From: Lasiosphaeria ovina
Lineage: Eukaryota > Ascomycota > Sordariomycetes > Sordariales > Lasiosphaeriaceae
Reading direction: 5' to 3'
Assembly (NCBI GenBank): GCA_033439765.1
Contig: JAULSN010000017.1
Span: 1-64,000 of the forward strand
DNA length: 64,000 nucleotides
The translations under genes and the position numbers were made by a program. Under the pieces are notes generated by a model. It saw only the letters and a list, made by a program, of their open reading frames with translations, had not been told where the DNA came from and did not search any database. Shown piece after piece: positions 11,116 through 22,224 of the stretch (positions within the stretch are counted from its first letter, which is position 1; each line of letters begins with the position of its first letter).

Positions 11116-11790
11116 CTACCCACCGATCTTATTGTCGCCGTTCTGATCCTCCAAGGTAAAGCCGGAATCGTCGACTGATGGGTCGCCGCCACTCTCCAGG
11201 TCTCGAGGCGCGTCCTCATGCGCTTGGTGTCGGAAGAAGAGGTAGGCCAACCTGAATAAAACGCACAGGGGCAGGGAAGCGCCGTAAAGGGCAATAAGTG
11301 CCCAGATGCCAACAGTGACCGCACCAAAGATCCAGTACGTGACGACGCTGTCGGCGTCGTCGGCGTATCCCGCCGCGCGCAGGACGTTGGCCCACTCCCG
11401 CCGGCCCACGGCGAGCCACGGCGGCATGGCGAGGCCGAGCTGCATCGACGAGACGGCCGCCAGGCCACCGAGGTCCACCATCAAGTCCTCGGGCTCATCG
11501 AATTTTTGGGCAATGCGAAAATAAAAAGCGAGCCAGCCGACGACGGGGAGCAAGAGCATACGAACGAAGCAGATGACGATGATGGCCACGGCCCATCTCA
11601 CGTCGCCGCTGTCGCGTCCGGAGAGGGTGATGAAGTCGAATGCCCAACTGAGGGCCCGGGGGATGGTGTGAATCGAGTCGAACAAGGCCATTGCGATCAT
11701 GCAGCATCCGCAGACAAAAAATGGGCTACAGTAGCCGGCACGTTCGATGCTCCATCTGGAACAGGATAATCTCTTGAAACTTGTGGGCAT
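11116..11790 (-). CDS. Multi-pass membrane protein, 224 aa
   Basis: The first ATG in the frame is at 11790. The frame is open further upstream only from a TTG at 11973. The protein has about four hydrophobic segments: around residues 23-37 (FFVCGCCMIAMALF), 63-90 (AVAIIVICFVRMLLLPVVGW, long enough for one tilted or two short helices), 105-122 (a weaker segment ending LGLAMPPWLAV), and 150-185 (WIFGAVTVGIWALIALYGA continuing into LPLCVLFRLAYLFF). The C-terminal 40 residues are acidic and hydrophilic (HEDAPRDLESGGDPSVDDSG), likely cytosolic. I do not recognise a family. It resembles the many lineage-specific small fungal membrane proteins and has no operon-like partner. Confidence 0.5.
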   Translation of the reverse strand: MPTSFKRLSCSRWSIERAGYCSPFFVCGCCMIAMALFDSIHTIPRALSWAFDFITLSGRDSGDVRWAVAIIVICFVRMLLLPVVGWLAFYFRIAQKFDEPEDLMVDLGGLAAVSSMQLGLAMPPWLAVGRREWANVLRAAGYADDADSVVTYWIFGAVTVGIWALIALYGASLPLCVLFRLAYLFFRHQAHEDAPRDLESGGDPSVDDSGFTLEDQNGDNKIGG

Positions 11791-12713
11791 CGTGACGAGG
11801 AGTGTCGGGCACCTCGGTTTACGGGCGGGGGCTAAAAAGGCCAGGCAAAGATGGAGAGAGAGGGGAAAGAAAGGAAAGAAGTAGGAGGGTGCGGGGCATA
11901 CAGACTTGAATAAAACTGCACAATTGCGCCTATTTGGATGACCCAGAGGCTCGGGGGAGGTTTTGATGGACAAAGAAATGCCTAATGAGGCGGGGTCTCT
12001 TTAAGTCCTTATGCGTGTCCTACCACACCACATTACATACATCGACTACGAGTCTTGTACGTGATAGATCTATTCAAATGGACTGAATTGATCAATATAC
12101 GATACCAAGGAATACGTAAAAGCCAGGCTTTAATAAGATGTATATTAACCGAAGGGATCACGTACGGCCCCAAACCTACGGGGTACGAATCAAGTAATCG
12201 ATTCATAATGACCTAGCGATATAAGCGTTTCGAAACCTGAGATCGTTTTCGTCCCCTTGTGAGTCATTCGTCAGTTCCCTCGTCGGTCCCCTCGTCTTGG
12301 TCGGCCCCCTCGGTCATCTATCTACCTACCTCGGGCAGGGTAGTCCTCGACCCCACTCGCCGATGCATGCGACAGACACAGCCACCACTGGATATGGCTG
12401 TCTACCGCTTCCAAAATTAGCCGACCTGGCGCCTCCGCCCTTTGACGCCAAACAAGAGCTTGGCGCCGGCTACCCACGAGGGGGCAGATGGTCCTAATGG
12501 TAACGGTTAGGGGCCATGCTTGTTCCTGGCAGCCACTCCGGATAATGTTGGCTTCCGGACAAAGGCTGCCTGGCTCGCTGGGATAAGGGGCCGGGACCAT
12601 GTCCAAGGGTCTATAATTATGAGCTGTTTACCAGGCGGCCTCCTGATCCTCTTGCGTCCGATCAGGCAGGCCTTCTGAGCATACGGGCTCGCCCAAGTTT
12701 ACCTCCTGCCGTC
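11791..12713. other. Divergent intergenic region
   Basis: Lies between the minus-strand membrane protein and the plus-strand gene at 12800. It holds the 5' leader of the former (pyrimidine-rich on the minus strand, 11830-11900) and a degenerate CCCTCGTCGG-type repeat at about 12277-12313. No gene is supported. Confidence 0.4.
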
Positions 12714-12720
12714 TATATAA
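12714..12720 (+). promoter_or_regulatory. TATA box of the 12800 gene
   Basis: TATATAA lies 80 bp before the ATG at 12800. It is followed by a CT-rich stretch (CTCTCTTCTCACTGGGCTCT) and a CAAGACTATTTACAATC leader, a textbook fungal core promoter layout. Confidence 0.6.
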
Positions 12721-12799
12721 CCCTCATCGGATCCGCAGGCTCTCTTCTCACTGGGCTCTCCTTTTACCAACGAATTCATAGACAAGACTATTTACAATC

Positions 12800-13549
12800 A
12801 TGGCCCTGTCACTCGAACCCACATCTGCTCAAAAGGCAGACGTCTCAGGAGTCGAACCACTTCTCCCCAGCCCGGAGCTCCCGAGCCAGCCGGAGAGTGC
12901 CGGCCATGAGGCCATCTTGCAGGTTCAATCTCCAGCGGATGATGACCCCGACAGACAAAAGCGCAAGAGGGGGCATACGGACGGACCGAGACCTGTGTAA
13001 GTATACTCACCCTACGCCCCAAAAACGTTACGAACCGGCCTGCTAAATTGGATTATGCTGCCAAGGAAACGGGGGAAGACGGCCGGTGGCCCCTCTAGTA
13101 CATTCCCGCCCGGCACATGGATCCGAAGCCCTCCGCACGACTTCAACTTCGCACGAGTCACCCTCTGGCACCATATTGGGAATGACTTTTGCCTGGAGCT
13201 GAAGGTCGAGCTCGACTTTCCTTGCTCTCCGGATGACTTTCCGCTCATCGAGCAACATATACACGAGAAAAACTGGGCTGTTGAACTCAGCCCCAGTCCA
13301 CCGGACAATGACGACGGCGTGCGGATGTCTCGTGGCTGCATTTCGATTCCGGTCGAGCTCTTCGACAAGATACCCGACATTATGGAACTGATTCGGGGCT
13401 TCAGACCCTTTCCGGAAGCCAATAAGAAGTCCAATAAAGAGGAGGAGTGCGGCGACGACGGGAACAAGGAGGTCGAGAAGGACGAAGAGGATGAAGAGGA
13501 TAAGCATGAGAATGGTGTTGACATTATAGATCTCACAGGCTGTCCCTGA
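12800..13549 (+). CDS. Unknown protein with acidic tail and SIM-like motif, 226 aa
   Basis: Two exons: 12800-12996 and 13066-13549, with a 69-bp intron (GTAAGTAT donor, GCTAAAT branch-like site, CCAAG acceptor) that joins GT+G into a valine codon. The N-terminal 60 residues are Pro/Ser rich, followed by a basic patch (RQKRKRGHTDG) that could be a nuclear signal. The middle (residues 75-165, starting PGTWIRSPPHDFNFARVTLW) looks like a small folded domain I do not recognise. The C-terminus is a Glu/Asp/Lys run (EEECGDDGNKEVEKDEEDEE) followed by VDIIDLTGCP at the very end. VDIIDLT fits a SUMO-interaction motif next to acidic residues. A clear TATA box and leader precede it. Start, intron and promoter together make this the best-supported gene in the left flank. 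Confidence 0.65.
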
Positions 13550-15137
13550 TTGATGGAACCAGGACCTTCGGGCTATAGTTGAGCCAAGGATGGCTTGCAG
13601 GGCGGAGGCTTGCACTACGGTCTTTTTTCTTGGAATTTTCGGCGTCATGTTACATATGTCCTTATTGCTACGGAGTTGAATAGTTATCACACTCGCATTG
13701 CGCCAGTCGCACGCAAGACTTGACACGTTTGATGCAGGGCTGCTCCCAGATGGATAAACAGTGCATCTTGACCCCGGCCACTTTCTCTCGTCCCGGAACC
13801 ATACTCACGTCCCATGTGTCGTGAACGTAGGCCTAGATTCCTCACACGCGATGCTCTCGGAAGAGCGAATCTGTGAGGCAGCATCGTTCCTGGGTTTAAA
13901 CAACTGTCAGGGTCGGGAATGCGTGATTGCTAATGTCCGCATGGTGTTAGCAGATGGAAATGCTCAGCCAGTAATGACTCAGGATAGGGCCCTTGATCTC
14001 TGGGTCAGATTGGGCGTCCAGTCAAGCTCGACAGCACCCATCTACGCCGCACAAGGGGTTTTTCCAAGCGCTTAATCGAGGTTGTCAGGGATAAAGGCTG
14101 CTTGGATATGATTGGATATCGTTGTCGGCGATACCAATGATAAGGAGAGTGGGGCCGCAGTAAACACCCTGGATGTACCCCCACAGCGTGCAGGGTCAAT
14201 CAGGAAGGCATTCGACTTGTCTGGCCAAGGTGTCACCAACAGGGAAGCCGTCAGACAGACAGAGATTTGTGCTTGGCACTCTGTCACTCCTCAGTTCACC
14301 CCCATCCACAAACACCACAACCCAGGAAGCCGGACCCAGAGCCGACCACGAGCTGAAGGCAGTAGGAACACGACCTGGACATGGTCCATATTTCACAGGC
14401 CCCTCCCCAGCTCTTAGAGCAACCCATGATATCAAGTCACCACGAAAACTTCGCGACCATGGAGTTATCATAACAACAGCGCGGAGCAGAATGGGAAGGT
14501 GATGGCAACAAATTTCTGTTCATATATCTCGACGCCAAAGCGCAGTCACCAAGCATATGTTCTCTGGCCTCTGGTGTTATTAGCCCTGCTTCGGTCTCAA
14601 TTCATAGGTTGTGGGCCGGAGGTGAGATTCCATGACGCGTGATCAGGTGACATTCCTCCAGGCAAACGTCCAGCAACGCGAGATCCATCGGTTCCCGCGC
14701 CTTGCTCATGGCCCTGTGTGATCGGGCCATGTGCGTCAGGTCCTGCTTCTTGAGCCGATCTGGGAATATGACCCCCACAGCAGGGTAACGCAACAACCCC
14801 TGAAGTCTACGTAAGACGAGTACCGCTCCCTTGGTCCGGACCATGACAGCCTGTACGAGCGGCCGCCGACCGCTTCACCAGCTGCTGCCGGCTGCAGGGA
14901 TGAGATGCACGTGACCGAGAGCCGCCCAAATTGGGACGACAGTTCGTCTAAGTTTACTGGGTCCTCCGCCTCACTTTGCACACAACCTTGCGACTTGACC
15001 ATGTAGCGTGGAAAAGCAGCCGGGGAATATAGTTATGCATTCCAGCTTCTAATACTTATGATTCATACGGGCCTAATATTGCGCTCAGAACTCGAATTGT
15101 CGAGAGACATGAGTAGAGGAAACACAGCTCAGGAGAC
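13550..15137. other. No supported gene
   Basis: Short frames only (maximum about 109 codons, at 14173-14502), without motifs. Minus-strand frames crossing 13012-13726 are shadows of the 12800 gene. No repeats or RNA genes seen. Confidence 0.45.
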
Positions 15138-16274
15138 CTACCCCAATGTCTCCCCAGAGCTGGGCATCTTCTTAAGGGCGTGAATATGCCGGAATATCGG
15201 CTCCTCGAGACATTCCTCCGACCATTGGAGTGCTCGTGCCCGTCCATTTGAGCGCAGTGTGGTTACTGAAACTGAATTGCATGTTGTAGTGGTCCTTGGC
15301 ATTGGCAGCGCTTCGTCGAGATAGGCAAGCCATGCGATATAAAAGGCAGCATCGCGTAGAAGGGTCTCTCCTTGGACGAGACCTTCTTCCTGGGGTGCCA
15401 CCTGGCCATCTGTCACCCTCGTCATGGTCACTGCCATGGACATGCTTTGTCCGCCGTCGGAATGGACGAGCACGAGGTGGATATCTTTGTAGCATAAATC
15501 CGTAATAGATGAGCCGGCCTGCAGCCCCAGTTCGCGTTCGAGGACGAAGAGAGCGGCCATCTCTATCCGAGACCGCGCGCATCCCTGGACCTTGGCCTGA
15601 TCGATTGTGAAGTGTCGGGCGATCAGCTCGTCATTCCTCGCCGACATTCGGAGTCCGAAAAACGGGCCGATGATGGCCACAGTCAACTGCCGCGCCATAT
15701 CAGCATTGCTTCGTGCAGCTCGCGGCCCTACGTTCGGGAGTACTTGCATTTTCCTTGTCGAACAGGCCCGGCACGTCATCGACATCTGTCCGCATCTGGT
15801 CTTCCACGCTCAAACAGTCGTATAGAGCCATCCAGTTTGCATATCGTATCGCGTTCTCAGTTTCCCTCTTCTTCAAGGTCAGGTGTCGCCATTGATAGTA
15901 AACTGGAGAAATTCGTGGGTAAAACTGCCCCGTGACCGCGTACTGGTCCGTTGATTCAGAGGGTGTCTCCTTGCCAGGGAGCTTAAGTACAGCTGCCCAG
16001 AACCTGTAGATTTGGTGTCAAATCTCCCCAGCTACGTGACTAAGAAGAGGTATATCTACCTGGAGCGTCTCTCCTCCGCGTGATATGTATTTTCTTCGCT
16101 ATTCCCGCCGCGGTCGGTCCTCGGGGGGGCCTGTTGATCGTAGTTCTTGTAGATGGCCGCAACTAGTTCAGGCCATGACTGGACAGGCATTTCGCCAAGC
16201 GTCAAGCCGGACGTCATGTCGGAATCTGCCGGAATAGAGCCCGAACTAAAGGCCGTGTCCATGTAGGGACACAT
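15138..16274 (-). pseudogene. DUF3435/FluG-domain gene, truncated
   Basis: Exon 1 runs 16274-16060 (ATG at 16274). A 56-bp intron (16059-16004, GTAGAT...CTACAG) joins SR to FWAAVLKLPGKETP, and the frame continues through YYQWRHLTLKKRETENAIRY. After a frame change around 15730-15785 (a further intron or a frameshift) it runs to 15138. Diagnostic C-terminal stretches are IEMAALFVLERELGLQAGSS, LCYKDIHLVLV, LLRDAAFYIAWLAYLDEAL and LQWSEECLEEPIFRHI. These match the DUF3435/FluG pattern (x-TGxRPG, YKDI, then a W...PIFR element). In tyrosine-recombinase members the R of RPG is expected where this copy has Q. The frame ends soon after PIFR, before the region that would carry the catalytic His/Arg/Tyr. 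Likely a dead, truncated relic at the island boundary. Confidence 0.6.
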
Positions 16275-16399
16275 GTTCTGCTTGCGATGATAGAAGAGTG
16301 GAAGAAGCAAGGTATACTACTCACTAAAGCAGAGAAAGAAAGGCAACATCGCGAGCACATTGAAGGGAATTATTAAGAAGCAGACGCTCTAATGAAAAT

Positions 16400-18980
16400 C
16401 GTTACAGACTTAATTAGGGATGAATAAGGGGGTCGGGGGTAGGTTAATAAAATGGGCCGGTTAGAAAGAACTACGTAGGACATACGTATAATTCATACGT
16501 ATAGATGCCTTTAAGGCTAATAACCGATACTAGTAATGATACGCTATTAGTATAGATCTCATAATACTAGTGCTTAACATCTCGCTATAGGGGCGTAAGG
16601 TAAGGGCCGTGTCTACGCGTATAGTATAGAATTATTACTCAGAATCCTGGAATATATATAGCATTCGATAATATTATAAAGCTTGGTAGAAAGCGTATAG
16701 TAATTAATTTATATATTTTTACCTATTTACGAAAGATATAGTAAAAATTTAGCTAATGACTTATAATTTCTTTTAAGGGAGTCTTTTTAAAACGGCTTTA
16801 TTAATAAAATAGAGGGGTGTTTTAGTAATAATATAAACGGTAATGCTATTTAGAAGGCGGTTAGTATTTAAGAAAAACGGTTAGTAAATTATAATTAATA
16901 AGAATTATTATATTAGGAAGTTTATGAAATTTCCTAATATAGTAGTTAGTTCGTACGGATAAATATATTAAGAGTAATTTTATATTTTCTTTTTATTAAA
17001 TTAATATTTAAGATATCTTTCTTATTCTTAATTATAAAGAAATAATATAAGTTCTTTTTTTATATTTTTAAATTATTATTTTTCTTATTAAATTATTTAT
17101 TAAATATAAATATTCTTAAGTAAATATAAAGATTATTTTCTTTAAAATAAATATATTTAAAATATTTATTCTTATTTTTAATATATAATATATATTATTT
17201 ATTATTATATTAAATATATTATTCTTATTATAAGAATTAAATATAAATATTTTTATTATACTTTTTTCTTTTATATTTATAATCTTAATCTTTTTTTAAC
17301 TTATTTATAAATTAACTTCTTTAAAAGTTAAGAAAAGTATTTTATTTATAATTATATTAATTATAACTTTAAAGTTTATTATAAAGTTATTAAAATATAA
17401 TAAGTTATTTAATTTTATTTTTAACTTATTTTATTTTTTTAAGCTTTATATAGCTTTTAATAATTAATTTATATTTATATTAATATTAATATAAATAAGT
17501 AATATATTAAAATTAAAGTTATTTATATTAAAAAAGTTATCTTTTAATATATCCGTTATTTAAGAATCTTTTTATTCTTAAGAGTCTTCGAGTTTTTTAA
17601 TTTCTTTAACTTCTTTATTCTCTTTAAAATTATCTTAATCTTTATATTCCTCTTTAAGAATAAAGCCTTCTTTATAATTTAAGGCGTTCTAATTAATTAA
17701 GAGAAGGTTTATATTCTTTTCCTAAGCTTTAAGGGCTTTATTATTAAGTCTTAAAGTAAGTTTCGAAGTCTTCTTAACTTAATTCTTTACTTAAGCTTTT
17801 TAATCTTTAAGAGCCTTTTTAAAGTATAAGAAGGTATAATTATCTTTAATATAACCCTTTAAGTAATAATATTCGTATTATTTAAAGCCTTAAGCTTAGT
17901 TTAAAGTCCTTTATTATTTCTTCTTAATTATTATAAAGATTTTAAAGCTCTTATTATTAAGCGTATTAAGTCTTAGTCTTCGAGCTTTATTAAGTAAGTT
18001 TAATATTATTTTATTAAAGATATAAGAATTTAAATCCTTTTAAAGGCTTTAAGTTATATTAGAAATAATTTTATTAAATTCCTTTATAAGTTTATAAAGA
18101 ACTTATATTATTTTAATTTCTTTAAGTAATTTAACCTTTTAAATTATTAAGTTATGAAATATTTATTTAACTTTATTTATATATTTTTTAATAGAATTAA
18201 AGTTATTAAGCTTAATATTATAAAACTCTTTTAAAAGTAAATACTTTAAAGTAAAGCCTTTAAATATATATAATTCCTTTAATTACTTTTAAGCTTTAAA
18301 AGCTAACTTATAATATTAAATTTAATATAGAAGACCGTTTATAATAAGTAGTTAAATCTTAATTAAAGCCTTTTTTTAATATTTATTATTATCTTCTTTA
18401 GAAATTATAATTTCTTTATAACTTAACTTAATTAAATATATAAAAACTTATATTAATTTAATAATATAATTATTAACTCCTTTAAGCTTATTAATAATAA
18501 TTATCTTTAAAGTTATTATATTTTTTTCTAATTTTTAAAAAGAGTTTTTATATTAAGTTTTTAAAAGAGGTTTATTAAGTCTTAATAATTAAAAGTTTTA
18601 CTAATTAAGTTAAGCTTATAACTTAATAAAAAATACTTAAAAGGTAATATATTAATAAGGTTAAGGACCCTTATTAATAAAAGTATAAAAGTATAAGTCT
18701 TAAAAGAAGATTTAAAAAAGATTAAGATTATAAAGGTAAATTATAAGCCTTATAATAATTATAAAGTTATATTAATAATATTATTTAAAAGAAAAGCTTA
18801 TAATAATAAAGATAATATTATAAAAGTATTAATTAAAGGTATAATTATATTATTAATAAGAATAAAAGGAAAAAGTTATAATAAAAAATAAGAAAGAAGC
18901 TCCTTATATATATATATATAAAATTAAAAATTCCTTTAATACTTTTATATACTTTATAAAGTTTTATAATTCTTTTAATT
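16400..18980. repeat. Oldest RIP relics, unclassified
   Basis: Nearly all A and T. Cs occur almost only as CpT and Gs as ApG. No terminal repeat, target duplication or reading frame survives. Runs such as 17560-18660 keep CTT/AAG-spaced texture like a mutated coding repeat, but the parent family cannot be named. From 16.4 to 16.9 kb the sequence still has CpG and may be a younger fragment. Confidence 0.5.
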
Positions 18981-20362
18981 ATTTTAAAAAGTATAATATA
19001 AGCTTTAATTAAAATATATAAAAGAAGTATATAATTATATATCTTATTAAGGTTTATATTTAAGATTAAAGTTATATTAATATATTTTTAATTTTAAATA
19101 TTATTAAGATTTTTTTAAACTTAAATAAAAAATTAAAATTATAATTAAAATTATAATTAAAGCTTAAAGTAAATTTAAACTTTTATAATTTTAATAATAA
19201 TTTAATATTTTATAACTTTACTTTTTCTTTATTTCTTATATTAAGTTTATATATTCTTCTTAATTAAAATATTACTTATATTTTATATATTTAATAATTC
19301 TCTTACTTAAATAAAACTTTTTTAATTATTAATATTTATTTAAGGTTATATTTATATCTTTAAGCTCTTATATATAAGTCTTTATTAATATTACTTATAT
19401 ATAATCTTTATTATATTCTTTATAATTTAATTAAGAAGTTTAAGAATTAAATTAAAAAGTTACTTTAATATTTAATAATATAATTCTTAATATATATTAT
19501 TTATAAAAAGCCTTAATAATATTTTATAATATCTTAAGAACTTAATTATTATATAAATTATTAAAGAAGTTAATAAGTATTAAAATTTAAAGCTTAATAT
19601 TAAATTAGAAAATTACCTTCTTTAAATTAAATAAAATAAAGCTTACTTTTTAAAAACCTCTTTATATATCTTTAAAGTAAGATATTATTTAAAATATATT
19701 ATAAAAAGTAAGAAAGAAATTAAGCTTAATAATATAATAAATATAATTATATATAAGCTTTTTAATTTTTATATTATATAATTATTTTAATATATTAAAA
19801 TATTTAATATTAAATAATTAAAATAAATAAAATAAATATAAAAGTATATAAAGTATAATAATATTATTTTCTTTATAATAATTCTTAAATTTAATTAAGT
19901 AATAATTATTTATAATTCTTAAATTATATAAAGATCTTATAAGTTTAAGAATAATAAATTTATTAATAAGAGGGTATAATATTAATTTTATTTTATTTAA
20001 GGAATTAAATTAATTTCTAAAGCGATTAATATTTTATATATATAGGTAAAAGTTTATATATAATATATATCTTTATATATATATAATTATATAACTTTTA
20101 TTAATATATAATTATTAATATTATTATTTTAATAATAACTTTTATATTTATTAAGTATTAAAAGATACTTTTTATTTATTATATAAGAATAAGAATACTT
20201 ATTAAAGTATTTAATTTAATTAAGTTTTAAGAAATTAATAATTTATTTAAATAAAAAAGAGTTATTATAATATTAACTTTTAAAATAAATTTTACTTATA
20301 ATTATTATATATAAAAGAATAATATCTTTATTTAATTATATAATTTAAATTATTATAACTTA
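18980..20362. mobile_element. Ancient Fot1/pogo-type relic (element 0)
   Basis: Sequence at 19840-19906 and 20135-20190 aligns base by base with the transposase region of element 1, for example GTATAATAATATTATTTTCT against element 1 at 21230-21260, allowing only C-to-T and G-to-A changes. The left limit is estimated by projecting the element 1 layout; no TIR is visible. It is interrupted by a solo LTR of the C family. The CpT-only composition shows it is much older than elements 1-3. Confidence 0.45.
19907..20134 (+). repeat. Solo LTR of the C family
   Basis: A 228-bp heavily mutated copy of the C-family LTR (compare 51128-51364). It starts TATTTATAATT and ends TTTTAATA. It is flanked by 5-bp target copies ATAAT (19902-19906) and ATAAC (20135-20139), both derivable from GTAGC in the host Fot1 relic by RIP changes. 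No second LTR or internal C sequence follows, so the internal part was probably lost by LTR-LTR recombination. Confidence 0.65.
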
Positions 20363-22222
20363 ACGTACGTAATAAGCGAGTGTCGTAGATAAGCGAGTGT
20401 CGTACGTTTCATAACCTACCACAGCTATCCTCAATTATACAACTATAATATTAGGAAATAATAATAACTAAATTAGAAATAGATGAATCAGACGATTCTA
20501 TAGCCTCCTTATATATGCGTACATTATGGCCAGGCTTACCGCATATACTATAGCACCGAATCTTCGTCCGAGACCCCCCTATACGACTACCATTTTGTCG
20601 TATTTCCTGGTCTAACTACTCACCCACAGCCTTCTAATCTAGTAGATCCTATGCCTCTTGTATAGTAAGTGACCCTCTAAGCCGCACACGTGTTTTTTTA
20701 GCTCTCCGTCGCTTATTAAGCCCCTTATTAGCCTTTCGTAATACTAAGACCTCCGTATATAGAAGAGCCACCTCGTACATTATAGCCATTATACCTTTGG
20801 CTAATCGATCTATAGTAGTCAGCATCGGGGTTGGAGAGCTGCCTTAATAGTTGGAAATTCGAGTTTTAATAAATGCTGATTATGAGGTAGCCTCTCGAGG
20901 GTTATATGGCGTTTGGGAGGCCTAAGGTAGTGCTATGGTTGGGCTTGAGGCTGGGGGTGTTGGGGTCCGAATACGTATATCTAGCTTAGATATCACCCTC
21001 TCTGGGTCGTACGGCATAAGGCCAGCTCCGGTAAAACCCCCCTAGATATTCTTTTCTATAATCGAAGTAAAAAACGCCTCTCTAAATATATAAAGAAACT
21101 CCAACTTACTAATATATATAATGTTCATCCGTATAAACTACTCAATTTGGCGGCTATACGCCTTCTTCAAAGGCCCAAAACAACTAATATCTAAAGGCTG
21201 GAGTATATATGAAGAGTATAGAGGCATATAAAGTGTAATAATATTATGCTCTTTATAATAGTTATCGAATTCTTTAGAGTAGTAGCTTTCGTAGCTATTA
21301 AGGATTAATAACCGGTATATACCCTTTGTACGAGATGCTATATAGAAATCGAAGTAACGAATCCAATCCATACCTTTCTTATTCGTAGTCCAGCCATTAT
21401 CGGTTATTATAATACGCTAGTCGGCCGGGAGGTTATATTCTTTATACTAGTTAGTAAGGTAATATTACCTAGCTAAGATAATAAATAGTAGGATGGCCCA
21501 GCCTAGAGTATTTACTCCTTAGATAACTATAGCCTACTCTCGATTACTAGGCTGGGCCTATTTAGCCCTACTACGCCCCTCTGAGGTAGTAACTACTATA
21601 GTGGCGATAATAATGCCTATTATAAAGCCGGTCTCGTCGAAATTATAAATATCGTCGTTAAGGATACCGTATTTGACCTTAATATTATATATAAGGGTAA
21701 ACTACTCGCGAATAATCGTTAGATCTTCGTATTTAGCCCTCTAATAGTCGTATTTACGCGTAAAACGCGTCCGAAGTTCTGGCTAGCGCTTAACGAAGTT
21801 ATGAGCCCATCGTACGCCGATAGGGGGCGCGTCGCGTTCGCGTAGTAATCGGTTGGCCATATCTTCCACGTATAAAAGCCGGGGATGAAATGCGCGTATA
21901 TATAGCTTAGTAATATATTGAATAATCGTTTTCTCTTCTAAATCCGTAAGCTTGCGTGAGTTGGCCGGTATATCGCGTCGTATAGGCATACCGCGTCGGC
22001 GGCGCCCTAGGGTTCTATCGCAAACTTCATAGATCTCTACTGCGCGTCGTACACTTAGATCTTTATCGCGTTCGAGGGCTTGGAGGGCCAAGATAATATT
22101 GGCTTCGTTCGAAGAAGTTAGTATATTAGATGGTGGAGAAAAGTAGTATTGAGTATAAAGGTATTTCGCGTCGTAGAAAGTGCGACACTCGCTTATCTAC
22201 GACACTCGCTTATTACGCACGT
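20363..22222 (-). mobile_element. Fot1/pogo-type transposon, element 1 (word TGTCG)
   Basis: A 1860-bp element with TIRs starting ACGTACGTAATAAGCGAG (left) and ACGTGCGTAATAAGCGAG (right, inverted). It is flanked by TA target duplications at 20361-62 and 22223-24. Each TIR contains two direct copies of ATAAGCGAG, each followed by TGTCG. The transposase runs on the minus strand. It is moderately RIP-mutated and much younger than its AT-only surroundings. Confidence 0.85.
20451..22124 (-). pseudogene. Fot1/pogo-type transposase, element 1
   Basis: A 1674-bp frame (557 codons) with start ATA (mutated ATG) at 22124 and several RIP-type stops. Surviving blocks: Psq-type helix-turn-helix (residues 1-50, including VEIYEVCDRTLGRRRRG), CENP-B-type helix-turn-helix (about 51-115: DIPANSRKLTDLEEKTIIQY, YVEDMANRLLRER), and the DDE domain with DETGF near 163, LLILNSYES near 276 and QPLDI near 312. 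The second catalytic Asp reads Asn, as expected from TG-to-TA mutation of an LDGH motif. A C-terminal zinc knuckle ends near CGKPGHNVR. The protein would cut and paste the element by its TIRs. This copy is inactive. Confidence 0.8.
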
Positions 22223-22224
22223 TA

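Noticed and set aside
13012..13726. Minus-strand frames with hydrophobic stretches across the 12800 gene
   Set aside because: Antisense of the acidic-tail gene; Ser/Phe runs arise from complement of GAA/GAG codons.
20363..22222. Short direct repeats (ATAAGCGAG) at element ends as a CRISPR-like array
   Set aside because: Only two copies per end, mirrored at the other end, with TA target duplications; these are transposon terminal repeats.
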